A DNA stretch of 64,000 nucleotides from Bradyrhizobium sp. AUGA SZCCT0158 (GTDB lineage: Bacteria; Pseudomonadota; Alphaproteobacteria; Rhizobiales; Xanthobacteraceae). Position 1 is the stretch's first letter, and the number at the start of each line of letters is the position of its first letter. Below the pieces are notes generated by a model, which was not told where the DNA came from, ran no database searches, and saw only the letters and a program-made list of their open reading frames with translations. Positions 32,964-43,045 of this stretch are shown here, one piece after another. The position numbers and the translations under genes are program-made. The stretch spans positions 186,001 to 250,000 of the forward strand of contig NZ_JAFCME010000001.1 of NCBI RefSeq assembly GCF_018130065.1, given 5' to 3'.

Positions 32964-34541
32964 ATGAACAGGCGCGAATTCACTGCTGCAATGCTGGCCG
33001 CCAGCGCGGCCATCCCGCTCGGCATCACCAGAGCGGCTGGTCAGCCAAAGGGCGGCACGCTCAACACGATCATCCAACCCGAACCGCCGATCCTCGTCAC
33101 GGCGTTCAACCAGCAACAGCCGACGCTGACGCTGGGCGGCAAGATCTACGAGAGCCTGCTGAAATACGGCGCCGATTTGAAGCCGTTGCCGGGTATGGCG
33201 CAATCGTGGGAGGTCTCGCCTGATGGCCTCACCTATACGTTCAAGCTGTTCCCGGGCATCACTTTTCACGACGGCAAGCCGATGACATCGGAGGACGTGG
33301 TCTTCAGCTGCATGAAGGTGCTGACGGAGACCCATCCCCGCGCGCGGCAGAATTTCGCGCGCGTCGCGTCCGCCGAGGCGCCTGATCCGCTGACTGTCGT
33401 ATTCAAGCTGAAGCAGCCTTTCGCGCCTTTCCTCGGCTGCTTCGACTGCACCTCGGCCCCAATTGTGCCGAAGCACATCTACGAGGGAACCGAGTTCCGC
33501 AAGAACCCGATGAACGACAAGGCGATCGGCACCGGCCCCTTCAAGCTGAAGGAATGGGTGCGCGGCTCGCACGTCCATCTCGTTCGGCACGATGGCTACT
33601 ACCGCAAGGACCAACCCTATCTCGACGAAATCATCTACCGCATCATCCCGGACAGCGCCTCGCGGGCGCTGGCGCTCGAGAATGGCACGGTCCAACTCGT
33701 GCAATGGTCCGACGTCGAGTTCTTTGACGTGCAGCGCTTCAAGTCGCAGAAGAACCTCGCATACACCACCAAGGGCTACGAGTATTTCGCTCCGCACCAG
33801 TGGCTCGAGATGAACAATCGCGTCGCGCCGATGAACGACAAGCGGTTCCGGCAGGCGGTGATGCACCTGATCGACCGCGACGCGATGAACAAGCGCGTCT
33901 ATTTCGGCAACGCCAAGGTCGCAACCGGTCCGATCTCGTCGAAAACCAAATTCTACGACCCCAAGGTAAAGCGCTACGATTTCTCGGTCGAAAAGGCCAT
34001 TACGCTGCTCGACGAGATGGGCCTGAAGCCCGGCGCCAACGGCAAGCGGGCCGAGATCAAATACCTCGTGCCGCCCTATGGCGAGGTCTATCAGCGCGCC
34101 GGCGAGTTCTTCCGCCAGAGCTTCTCCAAGGCCGGCATCGATCTCGTTCTGGTCGGCACCGACATGGCGGGCTGGGCCGACAAGGTCGGCAACTGGGATT
34201 ACGAGATGACCCAGAATCTGCTCTATCAGCTCGGCGATCCCGCACTCGGCGTCGCCCGCACCTACATCTCCTCAAACATCAAGAAGGGCATCCTGTTCTC
34301 GAACACCCAAGGCTATTCAAACCCCGAGGTCGACAGGTTGTTTGAGGAAGCCGCCGTCGCGCTCGACGAGGCCAAGCGGCAGGAGCTCTATTCCAAGGTG
34401 CAGCAGATCCTGGTCGAGGAAGTGCCCGTCGCCTGGACCCTGGAGCTCGAATACCCGATCATCTACGACAAGGCTTTCAAGGAAATCGTGACGACCGGGA
34501 TCGGCTCCCACGAGACCTTCGGCTCGGTCTACAAATCGTGA
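32964..34541 (+). CDS. Oligopeptide-type ABC transporter substrate-binding protein
   Basis: A 525-residue SBP family 5 protein (DppA/OppA type). The N-terminus 'MNRREFTAAMLAASAAIPLG' carries a twin-arginine pattern, suggesting Tat export. Family blocks 'YESLLKYGADLKPLPGMAQS' and 'FHDGKPMTSEDVVFS' are present. First of four overlapping transporter genes, followed by a peptidase-like deacylase. Cargo could be a peptide, an opine or another amide. Confidence 0.92.
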   Translation: MNRREFTAAMLAASAAIPLGITRAAGQPKGGTLNTIIQPEPPILVTAFNQQQPTLTLGGKIYESLLKYGADLKPLPGMAQSWEVSPDGLTYTFKLFPGITFHDGKPMTSEDVVFSCMKVLTETHPRARQNFARVASAEAPDPLTVVFKLKQPFAPFLGCFDCTSAPIVPKHIYEGTEFRKNPMNDKAIGTGPFKLKEWVRGSHVHLVRHDGYYRKDQPYLDEIIYRIIPDSASRALALENGTVQLVQWSDVEFFDVQRFKSQKNLAYTTKGYEYFAPHQWLEMNNRVAPMNDKRFRQAVMHLIDRDAMNKRVYFGNAKVATGPISSKTKFYDPKVKRYDFSVEKAITLLDEMGLKPGANGKRAEIKYLVPPYGEVYQRAGEFFRQSFSKAGIDLVLVGTDMAGWADKVGNWDYEMTQNLLYQLGDPALGVARTYISSNIKKGILFSNTQGYSNPEVDRLFEEAAVALDEAKRQELYSKVQQILVEEVPVAWTLELEYPIIYDKAFKEIVTTGIGSHETFGSVYKS

Positions 34542-35539
34542 CCGGCACCAGGAGCACCGCAAGAATTGGACTCTTGGTCGCCGCCTGGATTGTGCGGCTG
34601 GTCGCCATCATTCTGGTGATCGCGACCTTCAACTTCGTGCTGGTCCGCGCAGCACCGGGCGATCCGGCCATGGTCATGGCCGGGCAGTCGGGCGCGGCCG
34701 ACCCCAAGATCCTCGACGATCTGCGCAAGGAGTATGGGCTGGACAAGCCCTATCTCGTGCAGCTCGGCACACATCTCGCGCGCGTGCTCACTTTGGATCT
34801 CGGATATTCCTATCGCCAGCGGCGGCCGGTCCTTGATCTCATCCTCGAGCGCCTGCCGGCAACGCTGCTGCTGACGCTCACCGCCTTCTGCCTCGCGCTC
34901 CTGATCGGCACGACACTCGGCGCGCTCGCGGGTCTGGTCGCCGGAAGCATTGCGGACACGGTTTTTACCGTGCTCTCGCTGTTGCTCTACGCCACGCCGG
35001 TGTTCTGGCTCGGGCTGATGCTGGTGCTCGTCTTCTCGGTGACGCTCGGCTGGCTGCCGCCGTTCGGCTATGAGACGATCAACGCGAAGCACACGGCGAT
35101 CGAGCGCATCTTTGACATCATGAAGCACATGATCATGCCTGTCATTTCACTCGCCGCGATCTATCTGGCGATCTACGCCCGTCTGATGCGCTCCTCGATC
35201 ATCGAGGTCTCGCACCAGGATTTCATCAAGACGGCGCGGGCCAAGGGCTTGGCCCGCCCGCGCATCGTCGTCAGCCATATGCTGCGCAACGCGCTGGTGC
35301 CGGTCGTGACGGTTGCGGGCATGCAGGCCGGCGCGCTCGTCGGCGGCGCGGTGGTGATCGAGACCGTGTTCGCCTGGCCCGGCCTTGGCCGGCTCACCTT
35401 CGAGGCCGTGCTGCAGCGTGACTATCCGGTGCTGCTCGGCATCTTCCTGATCCTGTCCGTCATCGTGATTGCTCTCAACCTCGTGACCGACCTGATCTAC
35501 CGCCTGATCGATCCGCGCATGACGACGGAAGCCGCCTGA
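34538..35539 (+). CDS. Peptide-type ABC transporter permease (DppB family)
   Basis: A 333-residue membrane protein with about six hydrophobic segments and the family loop 'DFIKTARAKGLARPRIVV', which contacts the ATPase. The start is a GTG at 34538 that overlaps the binding-protein stop (GTGA). It pairs with the DppC-type permease directly downstream. Confidence 0.93.
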   Translation: MTGTRSTARIGLLVAAWIVRLVAIILVIATFNFVLVRAAPGDPAMVMAGQSGAADPKILDDLRKEYGLDKPYLVQLGTHLARVLTLDLGYSYRQRRPVLDLILERLPATLLLTLTAFCLALLIGTTLGALAGLVAGSIADTVFTVLSLLLYATPVFWLGLMLVLVFSVTLGWLPPFGYETINAKHTAIERIFDIMKHMIMPVISLAAIYLAIYARLMRSSIIEVSHQDFIKTARAKGLARPRIVVSHMLRNALVPVVTVAGMQAGALVGGAVVIETVFAWPGLGRLTFEAVLQRDYPVLLGIFLILSVIVIALNLVTDLIYRLIDPRMTTEAA

Positions 35540-36372
35540 TGGATGCGGTCAAGGCTTTCCTGCGGCATCCGAGCGGAATGGCGGGGTTCGTCCTGCTCAT
35601 CATCGTCCTGATCGTCGCGATCACCGCGCCCGTGCTGTTCCCGGTTTCGCCGTGGGAGATGAGCGGCACGCCCTTCACGCCGCCCGGCGAGGACGGGATG
35701 TGGCTCGGCGGCGATACGCTTGGCCGCGACGTCGCGGCGGGCGTGGCGCACGGAGCGCGGGTCTCGCTGCTGATCGGCATCGCATCCGCGCTGGCCGCCA
35801 TGACGATCGGCGTCATGATCGGCGCTATCTCAGGTTATTTCGGCGGAAAAGTCGATCTCGTGCTGATGCGGGTGACGGAGTTGTTCCAGACGGTCCCGGC
35901 GTTCATTTTGGCGATCCTGCTGGTTGCGACCTTCAGCCCTTCGCTGCTCACCATCATCCTCACCATCGGCGCGGTGAGCTGGCCGCCGCTCGCGCGGCTG
36001 ACGCGCGCCGAATTCCTGCGCCTGCGCGGGCGCGAATTTGTCGAGGCCGCATTATGCCAGGGCGAGAGCACGGCCCGCATCGTGCTCGGACACATCCTGC
36101 CGAACGCGATCTCGCCGATCCTCGTCGTCGTCTCGCTGACGGTCGCGACTGCGATCCTGCTGGAGAGCGCACTCTCCTTCATGGGGCTCGGCGACCCGAA
36201 CCTGATGTCCTGGGGTTTCATGATCGGCGCCGGGCGCACCGTCATCCGGCAGGCCTGGTGGATGAGCGTCTTTCCTGGGCTCGCGATCCTGGTCACCGTG
36301 CTTGCCATCAACCTGTTCGGCGAGGGCCTGTCCGACGTACTCAATCCGCGCGTCTCGAGGCGCCGCGCATGA
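35539..36372 (+). CDS. Peptide-type ABC transporter permease (DppC family)
   Basis: A 277-residue permease with the N-terminal DppC segment 'LGGDTLGRDVAAGVAHGARV' and the ATPase-contact loop 'EFVEAALCQGESTARIVLGH'. Its ATG shares one base with the upstream stop (TGATG), and its own stop overlaps the ATPase start. Confidence 0.93.
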   Translation: MDAVKAFLRHPSGMAGFVLLIIVLIVAITAPVLFPVSPWEMSGTPFTPPGEDGMWLGGDTLGRDVAAGVAHGARVSLLIGIASALAAMTIGVMIGAISGYFGGKVDLVLMRVTELFQTVPAFILAILLVATFSPSLLTIILTIGAVSWPPLARLTRAEFLRLRGREFVEAALCQGESTARIVLGHILPNAISPILVVVSLTVATAILLESALSFMGLGDPNLMSWGFMIGAGRTVIRQAWWMSVFPGLAILVTVLAINLFGEGLSDVLNPRVSRRRA

Positions 36373-38039
36373 CAAACCCAAGCGTGCAGGACAAAGCATC
36401 CGTGCTCTCGGTCGAGAAGCTCTCGATTGCATTGCCCGAAGGCGGCGACCGGCCGTTCGCGGTCGAGGACGTGTCGTTTGCGATCGGGCGCAACGAGGTG
36501 GTCTGCCTGGTTGGCGAATCCGGTTCCGGCAAATCGATGATCGCGCATGCGATCCTCTCGCTGCTGCCGAAAGGCGTCGATATCGTGTCCGGCGCCGTGA
36601 AGGTGGTCGGGCAGGATACCGCCGCCCTCGATCGCCGTGCCCTGCGCCGGCTGCGCGGTGGCAAAGCCGCCATGATCTTCCAGGAGCCCTTGTCGTCGCT
36701 TAATCCGCTGAAGCGCGTCGGCGAACAGATCGAGGAGACGATCCTCACGCACCAGCAACCGGTGCCGCCGGCAGCCGCGATCAAGGCCAGGGTGCAGGAG
36801 TTGCTGACCCAGGTCGGCCTGCCCAACCCGTCGCTGCTTGCCAACAGCTATCCCTTCGAACTCTCAGGAGGCCAGCGCCAGCGCGTCATGATCGCGATCG
36901 CCACCGCGAACCAGCCTGAGCTACTGATCGCAGACGAGCCGACGACCGCGCTCGATGTCACCACCCAGCGCCAGATCCTCCGCCTGATCGACGATCTCAG
37001 GCGCGAGCGCGGCATGGGCGTGCTGCTCATCACCCATGATTTCGGCGTGGTGGCCGACGTCGCCGATCGCGTCGTCGTGCTGCGCCACGGCAAGGTGGTC
37101 GAGCACGGCTCGGTCGAGCAAGTGTTGCGCAATCCGCGCGATCCCTACACCCGCGAACTGATCGACGCAGTACCGAAGGCGCATGTGAAGAGCCGCGAGA
37201 GCGCTTCGCACGCCACACCGCTGCTCGACGTCGTGGAGCTGCGCAAGACGTTTCGCGTTAAACGCGGCTGGCTGCAGCCGCCGCGGGAAGTGGTCGCGGC
37301 CGACGGCATCTCGCTCACGTTGCACCAAGGCGAGACGCTGGCTGTTGTCGGCGAGTCCGGCTCCGGCAAGTCGACCCTCGGCCGCATGATCATGCGGTTG
37401 ACGGAGCCCGATTCCGGCGCCATCCGGCTCGGCGACCAGGACCTGCGGCTGCTCCGCGGCGAGGCGTTGCGCCAGGCGCGCCGCGGCCTTCAGATCATCT
37501 TCCAGGATCCCTTCTCCAGCCTCGATCCGCGCCAGAAGGTCGGCGACGCTGTCGCGCGCGGCCCGATGGCCTATGGCACCGCACGCGACGAGGCGATGGC
37601 GCAAGCCCGGCAATTGCTCGCGCGCGTCGGGTTGACGCCCTCGGCCGCCGATCGCTATCCGCACGAATTCTCGGGCGGCCAGCGCCAGCGCATCTGCATC
37701 GCGCGCGCCCTCGCGCTGAGGCCGAAGGTGCTGATCGCCGACGAGGCCGTATCCGCGCTTGACGTTTCGGTTCAGGCGCAGGTGCTGGCGCTGCTCGCCG
37801 AACTGCGGCGCGAAATGCAGCTGGCGATGATCTTCATCACGCATGATCTGCGCATCGCAGCCGAGATCGCCGATCGCGTGATCGTTCTCCAACATGGCCG
37901 CATCGTCGAGGAAGGGCCGACCGCCGCCGTGTTCACCAACCCACGCGAGGCCTATACGCGCGACCTGCTCGACGCGATCCCGGGGCGCCGCTTCTTCGAC
38001 CAGCCGAATTTCGCGCGACAACGCGAGGCGCTCGCATGA
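36369..38039 (+). CDS. Fused dual ATP-binding subunit of peptide ABC transporter (DppD-DppF)
   Basis: A 556-residue protein holding two complete ABC ATPases. The first half has Walker A 'GESGSGKS', signature 'LSGGQRQR' and Walker B '[12 protein letters not shown]'. The second half repeats 'GESGSGKST', 'FSGGQRQR' and '[12 protein letters not shown]', where Glu-Ala replaces the usual Glu-Pro. One gene thus replaces separate DppD and DppF. The ATG at 36369 overlaps the DppC stop by 4 bp. Confidence 0.93.
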   Translation: MTNPSVQDKASVLSVEKLSIALPEGGDRPFAVEDVSFAIGRNEVVCLVGESGSGKSMIAHAILSLLPKGVDIVSGAVKVVGQDTAALDRRALRRLRGGKAAMIFQEPLSSLNPLKRVGEQIEETILTHQQPVPPAAAIKARVQELLTQVGLPNPSLLANSYPFELSGGQRQRVMIAIATANQPELLIADEPTTALDVTTQRQILRLIDDLRRERGMGVLLITHDFGVVADVADRVVVLRHGKVVEHGSVEQVLRNPRDPYTRELIDAVPKAHVKSRESASHATPLLDVVELRKTFRVKRGWLQPPREVVAADGISLTLHQGETLAVVGESGSGKSTLGRMIMRLTEPDSGAIRLGDQDLRLLRGEALRQARRGLQIIFQDPFSSLDPRQKVGDAVARGPMAYGTARDEAMAQARQLLARVGLTPSAADRYPHEFSGGQRQRICIARALALRPKVLIADEAVSALDVSVQAQVLALLAELRREMQLAMIFITHDLRIAAEIADRVIVLQHGRIVEEGPTAAVFTNPREAYTRDLLDAIPGRRFFDQPNFARQREALA

Positions 38040-38100
38040 TGGACAGTGCTATCCTTAGACACACTGCCGATCTGTTGTGAAACCCTGCAAGGACTGACCC

Positions 38101-39402
38101 GTGTCGCAAAGCAACGTCATTCCCCTTCCCGCCGGCGTCCGCGAGCGCATTGAAGCCGCGGTCGAGGCCGCCTTCGAGGCGCAGATCGCAACCACGATCG
38201 CCTTTTCGGCGATACCGAGCACGCGCGGCCAGGAGGGGCCGTGCCAGGACATGATCGCGCGTCTGCTGCGCCAGCGCGGCTACGAGGTCGACGACTGGAT
38301 CATCAACCAGGACGATCTGAAAGCGCTGCCCGGCTACGGACCGGTCGAGACCGATTTCTCGCGCGCCCGTACCGTCGTCGGAACCTATCGGCCCGCCGAA
38401 GAATCCGGGCGCTCGCTGATCCTGCAGGGTCATTGCGACGTCGTGCCGACCGGCCCGCTCGACATGTGGAAACGTCCGCCCTTCCGGCCCGTCGTCGAGG
38501 ATGGCTGGCTTTATGGCCGCGGCGCCGGCGACATGAAGTCCGGCACCATCGCTGCGCTCTACGCGCTCGATGCATTGCGAGCTGCGGGACTGGCGCCGAA
38601 GGGCCGCATCCATCTGCAGTCGGTGATCGAGGAGGAAAGCACCGGGCTCGGCGCGCTCTCCACGCTCCAGCGCGGCTATCGCGCCGATGCCTGCCTGATC
38701 CCCGAACCCACCGACGGCAAGCTGATGCGCGCCCAGGTCGGCGTGATCTGGTTCCGCCTCAAGGTTCGCGGATTGCCGGTCCACGTTTCGCACGCCGGCA
38801 CCGGCTCGAATGCCATCAAGGCCGCCTACCATTTGATCCAGGCCCTCGAAGGACTGGAGGCCGAGTGGAACGAGCGCGCCAAGAGCCATCGCTTTTTCGG
38901 CAAGATCAACCATCCGCTGAATTTCAATCCCGGCATCATCAAGGGTGGTGACTGGGCCTCGAGCGTGCCGGCCTGGTGCGACGTCGATTGCCGTATCGGC
39001 ATCCTGCCCGGCTGGACGATCGCCGATTGCCAGGCCGAGATCGTCGCCTGCGTCGCGAAGGCCGCCAAGACCCATCCGTTCCTGGCCGACAACGCGCCGG
39101 AGGTCGTATGGTCCGGCTTTCTGTCGCCGGGCTACGAGGTGACCGGCGCGCAGGACAGCGAGGCGGTGCTCGCTGCTGCGTATGAGGCCGTGTTCGGCGG
39201 CCCACTCGAGGATGCCAGCTTCACCGGCCTCACCGACACACGCTTCTACGGACTCGATTACGATGTCCCCGCATTCTGCTTCGGCGCCAGGATGGAAAAC
39301 GCGCACGGTTTCGACGAGCGGGTAGAACTCGAATCCGTGAAGAAGGTCACTAAGACGCTGGCGCTGTTCATCGCGGGTTGGTGCGGTGTCGAGGTTGCGT
39401 AA
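38101..39402 (+). CDS. M20-family metallo-deacylase (ArgE/DapE/ACY1 type)
   Basis: A 433-residue zinc hydrolase. Metal-ligand motifs are 'LQGHCDVVPTG', 'GRGAGDMKSG' and 'IEEESTG', and the late His is in 'ENAHGFDERVEL'. The enzyme removes acyl or amino-acyl groups from imported compounds. The start is a GTG at 38101. It lies 61 bp after the transporter ATPase and is probably co-transcribed, which makes an N-acyl amino acid or dipeptide-like cargo likely. Confidence 0.88.
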   Translation: MSQSNVIPLPAGVRERIEAAVEAAFEAQIATTIAFSAIPSTRGQEGPCQDMIARLLRQRGYEVDDWIINQDDLKALPGYGPVETDFSRARTVVGTYRPAEESGRSLILQGHCDVVPTGPLDMWKRPPFRPVVEDGWLYGRGAGDMKSGTIAALYALDALRAAGLAPKGRIHLQSVIEEESTGLGALSTLQRGYRADACLIPEPTDGKLMRAQVGVIWFRLKVRGLPVHVSHAGTGSNAIKAAYHLIQALEGLEAEWNERAKSHRFFGKINHPLNFNPGIIKGGDWASSVPAWCDVDCRIGILPGWTIADCQAEIVACVAKAAKTHPFLADNAPEVVWSGFLSPGYEVTGAQDSEAVLAAAYEAVFGGPLEDASFTGLTDTRFYGLDYDVPAFCFGARMENAHGFDERVELESVKKVTKTLALFIAGWCGVEVA

Positions 39403-39431
39403 AAACGCAACAAGACAGGAGGAGGTCTGCC

Positions 39432-40067
39432 ATGGAGAGCAACGGCGCGGGCGGCAAGCCCCTGGTCCGAACGCCAGAAGATCTGCGTGCGCATTTCGGG
39501 CAGCTGAGCCCGCTCGCCGAGAAGAAGGTCCTGTACCATCTCGACAAGTTCTGTCGCGACTTCATCGCGCTCTCCCCGTTCCTGGTCCTCGCATCGAGCG
39601 ATGGCAAGGGCAACGCCGACGCGAGCCCGCGCGGTGACGCGCCGGGCTTCGTCGCGGTGCTCGACGACAAATCGCTGCTGATCCCGGACCGCCGCGGCAA
39701 CAACCGGGTCGACACGTTCGGCAACATCCTGGCCTCGCCAGGCATCGGCCTGATTTTCCTGGTGCCCGGCATCAATGAAACGCTGCGCATCAACGGCAAG
39801 GCGGAGATTACCCAGGATCCGGCCCTGCTGACGCCGCTGGCGGTGCAAAACGTCGTACCGATCATCGGGCTCAAGGTTCATGTCGACGAATGCTATTTCC
39901 ATTGCGGCAAGGCGCTGATGCGCTCGAAATTGTGGGACCCCAAGGCCCAGGTCGAACGCCACAGTTTCCCGACGCTGGGCCGCATCATCGCCGAGCAGAC
40001 GGCGGCCATATCGGTTGAAGTGGCCGAGCAGACCATGGAAGAAGGCTACCGGACGAGGCTCTATTGA
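39432..40067 (+). CDS. Pyridoxamine 5'-phosphate oxidase-related FMN protein
   Basis: A 211-residue split-barrel flavin-binding protein of the PPOX class (MSMEG_1061/DR_2398-like subgroup). 'FLVLASSDGKGNADASPRGD' and 'LLIPDRRGNNRVDTFGNIL' are the family blocks. A strong AGGAGG precedes the ATG at 39432. Exact reaction unknown; many members reduce or bind small molecules through FMN or F420. It lies 29 bp after the deacylase gene and is probably in the same unit. Confidence 0.85.
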   Translation: MESNGAGGKPLVRTPEDLRAHFGQLSPLAEKKVLYHLDKFCRDFIALSPFLVLASSDGKGNADASPRGDAPGFVAVLDDKSLLIPDRRGNNRVDTFGNILASPGIGLIFLVPGINETLRINGKAEITQDPALLTPLAVQNVVPIIGLKVHVDECYFHCGKALMRSKLWDPKAQVERHSFPTLGRIIAEQTAAISVEVAEQTMEEGYRTRLY

Positions 40068-40152
40068 TGAATTAGCTGTCTCGACCCGGGGCGGCTCTGC
40101 CAGCAATATTGGGTTTCGCGTTGTCCAGAGCGACATCGAATCGCCTGGGCCA

Positions 40153-40167
40153 TGATGACGGTCATCA
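40153..40167. promoter_or_regulatory. 15-bp perfect palindrome (TGATGAC-G-GTCATCA)
   Basis: A perfect dyad with a single central base in the 233-bp gap before the HerA-like ATPase gene, followed by CTTTTT. It is too tight for an RNA hairpin loop, so a protein-binding site is more likely than a terminator. Confidence 0.35.
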
Positions 40168-40300
40168 CTTTTTCCAAAAAAAGGCGACCATGCGAGCGTT
40201 CGACCAGCCGTGGAGAACGTGAGTAACCGTCCAATGGGCGCTCGACTGGCTGCGGTCGGGTTGTTAAGCCCGCCTCCGCAGGGAGCCTTTGAGTCGAGAC

Positions 40301-41806
40301 ATGACCGTTGCGATCGAGATGGGCCACACAACGGCAGGCGCCCCGGCTAACCTGGACCTTGAGGAACTGCTGGCGACGCGCCTGCTGGTGCAGGGCAATT
40401 CGGGCTCCGGCAAATCCCATCTGCTGCGCCGGCTGCTGGAACAGAGTGCCCCCTGGGTGCAGCAGACCATCATCGACCCCGAAGGCGACTTTGTTGCGCT
40501 TGCCGACCGTTTCGGCCACCTCCTGATCGATGCTGAGGACCATACCGAGCGGGGCCTGCAGGTCGCCGGCGAGCGAGCGCGCATACATCGCGTCTCCACG
40601 GTGCTCAATCTCGAGGGGCTCGACGCCGAGAACCAGATGCGGCGCGCCGCCGCCTTCCTCGGCGGGCTTTTCGAGGCCGCCCGCGACCACTGGTATCCGA
40701 TGCTGGTGGTGGTGGATGAGGCACAGCTGTTCGCGCCGGCCGTCGCCGGCGAGGTTTCGGACGAAGCGCGCAAACTCTCGCTCGGCGCCATGACGAACCT
40801 GATGTGCCGCGGCCGCAAACGCGGGCTTGCGGGAATCATCGCCACCCAGCGACTGGCAAAACTCGCCAAGAACGTCGCGGCCGAGGCGTCCAATTTCCTC
40901 ATGGGGCGAACGTTTCTGGATATCGACATGGCGCGCGCCGCCGACCTGCTGGGCATGGAACGGCGACAGGCAGAGGCCTTCCGGGATCTGGAGCGCGGCC
41001 AATTCATCGCGCTGGGGCCGGCCCTGTCCCGCCGTCCGCTGGGGCTGCGCATTGGTCCGACGGATACAACGCCGCGCAACGCGACACCGCGCCTGATGCC
41101 TCTGCCGGAATCGACGTCGGACGCACACGCCATCATCCTGGCAGCACCGCCGCCCGAGCATAATCGGCCCCAGCGCCGGTCGCCACCCGACCTCCTCGGC
41201 CAACTCATGGCGGCGAAGTCGGCGGCGCTGGAGATCCGTCCCGAATCGGTGGAGCAGCCGCTTAGCGCCGAGGCACTGGCGGAGCGGAATGAGCGCGTGG
41301 ACCGCATTCTGCGCGCCGTCATGGCCGAACCCGACGCTGGGTTCCGTGCCATCGGCGTCCTCTATCAGGAGTTCGTTGTCCGCTGCCGAATAGAGGGCCT
41401 CGGTTCGGCTGTGCCGGACCTGGGTGACTTCCGTCGCATGCTGACGCGCGCCCGCGCCGGGCTCGGCTCCGATATGGCTGACGATGACGGCTGGCAGGAT
41501 GTCTCGGTCCGCGCCTCCCTTCTGCCGGAGGATATGCAGGGCGTCTTCATGATGATCGCCCGCGCCGCGAAGGCAGGTTGGCCCTGCCCGGGCGATGCAG
41601 CGATTGCCCGCGCCTATGGCTCACATTCGTTGCGCCGTGCGCGGCGTCTGCTGACCTACATCGAGGAGCAGGGCCTCATCGTTTGCCAGCTCGATGGTGC
41701 AGGTCGGCGGATTGTGACGCTCGTCGAACTGGCCTGGGCGACGGCACCGGGCGACCCCAATGCCGAGGAACTGCCGGCGGAGCAAGGCTGCAGCCCGGCG
41801 CTATGA
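40301..41806 (+). CDS. HerA/DUF87-like ATP-binding protein
   Basis: A 501-residue RecA-fold ATPase. Walker A 'GNSGSGKSHLLRRLL' is near residues 33-47, Walker B 'MLVVVDEAQLF' near 128-138 and sensor-like 'GIIATQRLAKL' follows; this matches the HerA-FtsK translocase superfamily. The C-terminal third contains a winged-helix-like segment 'IARAYGSHSLRRARRLLTYI'. HerA relatives move DNA or support nuclease and defence systems, but no nuclease, primase or phage gene adjoins it. The role is unknown. An in-frame TTG at 40289 is an alternative start. Confidence 0.75.
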   Translation: MTVAIEMGHTTAGAPANLDLEELLATRLLVQGNSGSGKSHLLRRLLEQSAPWVQQTIIDPEGDFVALADRFGHLLIDAEDHTERGLQVAGERARIHRVSTVLNLEGLDAENQMRRAAAFLGGLFEAARDHWYPMLVVVDEAQLFAPAVAGEVSDEARKLSLGAMTNLMCRGRKRGLAGIIATQRLAKLAKNVAAEASNFLMGRTFLDIDMARAADLLGMERRQAEAFRDLERGQFIALGPALSRRPLGLRIGPTDTTPRNATPRLMPLPESTSDAHAIILAAPPPEHNRPQRRSPPDLLGQLMAAKSAALEIRPESVEQPLSAEALAERNERVDRILRAVMAEPDAGFRAIGVLYQEFVVRCRIEGLGSAVPDLGDFRRMLTRARAGLGSDMADDDGWQDVSVRASLLPEDMQGVFMMIARAAKAGWPCPGDAAIARAYGSHSLRRARRLLTYIEEQGLIVCQLDGAGRRIVTLVELAWATAPGDPNAEELPAEQGCSPAL

Positions 41807-41854
41807 TGTGACGGTCAAGCGCGCACTTAGAAGATACCAAGCCGTGGCGATCTC

Positions 41855-43045
41855 TTAAATCACACCGGCGATCCGTAACTCTTCGATTTCTGCGCTGCTT
41901 AATTCGAGCAGACCTTTGTAGATATCCTCGTTTTGGGCACCCAGCCCTGCGCCAAGCCAGCGGATCTCGCCGGGCGTTTCCGACAGCCGTGGCACGACGC
42001 CGGGAACCGCAATCTCGCCGGCGCGCGAGTCCGTCATTTGGATGTTACCCCGGGCGCGGTATTGCGGGTCTTCGAAAATATCCGCGATGCTGAAGATCAG
42101 ACTGGCCGGCACGCCTCCCCTCGAACAAAGCGCAAGGACGCTATCGAGGTCGAGCGAGGCGACCCATTCGGCGACGATGCGGTTGACCTCGTCGCGGGCC
42201 GCCAGCCGCAGCGTCTGCGGACCATATCGCTCCGCCGAGGCCAGTTCCGGTTGCCCCATCGCTTCCGCCAGCCGCGCGAACATCTGGTCACTGGTGCAGG
42301 CGATCGCGATCCATTTGCCGTCCCTGGTCTGGTAGTGGCTGTGCGGGCAGACATTGACCGCGTCCGCGCCCATTCGCTCGCGCACATAGCCGAACTTCTG
42401 ATAGGCAGGCGCAATCTCGTCGAGCACGCGAAACACCGATTCGTACAGTGCGAGATCAACGCATTGCCCCTCGCCGGTCGTTTTACGGGCTTGCAGCGCG
42501 ACCAGTGCGCCGATGGCGCCGTACATGCCCGACATGTAATCGGCCAGCGAGGTCGAACCTGGAACAACGGGAATACCGCCGGGCTCACCGGCAAGGTAGG
42601 TCAGGCCGGAAAACGCGTGCGCGATGCGGGCAAAGCCCGGCTGCGTCCGCATCGGTCCATCCTGCCCATAGGCCGAGATGCGCACCAGGATCGCACCGGG
42701 ATTGATCTTCTTGAGCTCGTCATAGCCGAGCCCCCATTTTTCCAACGTGCCGGGCCGAAAATTCTCGACGATGATGTCGCATTTCGCGGCGAGGCGCTTC
42801 AGCAGTTCCCGTCCGCGCCCGCTCCCGAGATCCAGCGTCACGCATTTTTTGTTGCGGGCTTCGGAGAGCCAAACCAGCGTATCGCCGCATTCGGTATTGG
42901 TTCCAAGACGCCGAAGCGAGTCGCCGGTCTTTGGCGGCTCGATCTTGATAACCTCCGCGCCGAATTCGCCGAGAATGGTGGCGCAATGCGGCCCCGCGAT
43001 GAACGTGCCGAGGTCGAGGTCCCGGATCCCCTCAAGTGCGCTCAC
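41855..43045 (-). CDS. Class III CoA-transferase (CaiB/BaiF family)
   Basis: A 396-residue formyl-CoA-transferase-like protein that moves CoA between carboxylic acids. 'GAEVIKIEPPKTGDSLRR' and 'ENFRPGTLEKWGLGYDEL' are typical, and the catalytic Asp lies in 'SLADYMSGMYGAIGAL'. The start is a GTG at 43045 overlapping the stop of a decayed upstream frame (GTGA), which suggests that it once had an operon partner. Its substrate is unknown. Confidence 0.88.
   Translation of the reverse strand: MSALEGIRDLDLGTFIAGPHCATILGEFGAEVIKIEPPKTGDSLRRLGTNTECGDTLVWLSEARNKKCVTLDLGSGRGRELLKRLAAKCDIIVENFRPGTLEKWGLGYDELKKINPGAILVRISAYGQDGPMRTQPGFARIAHAFSGLTYLAGEPGGIPVVPGSTSLADYMSGMYGAIGALVALQARKTTGEGQCVDLALYESVFRVLDEIAPAYQKFGYVRERMGADAVNVCPHSHYQTRDGKWIAIACTSDQMFARLAEAMGQPELASAERYGPQTLRLAARDEVNRIVAEWVASLDLDSVLALCSRGGVPASLIFSIADIFEDPQYRARGNIQMTDSRAGEIAVPGVVPRLSETPGEIRWLGAGLGAQNEDIYKGLLELSSAEIEELRIAGVI

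Noticed and set aside
37933..39306. A minus-strand open frame opposite the M20 deacylase
   Set aside because: Composition typical of an antisense shadow, and the plus-strand gene has all catalytic motifs.
40154..40225. Short frame starting MTVITFSKKRR before the HerA-like gene, reminiscent of a ParA start
   Set aside because: The resemblance is limited to a few residues and no Walker motif follows.
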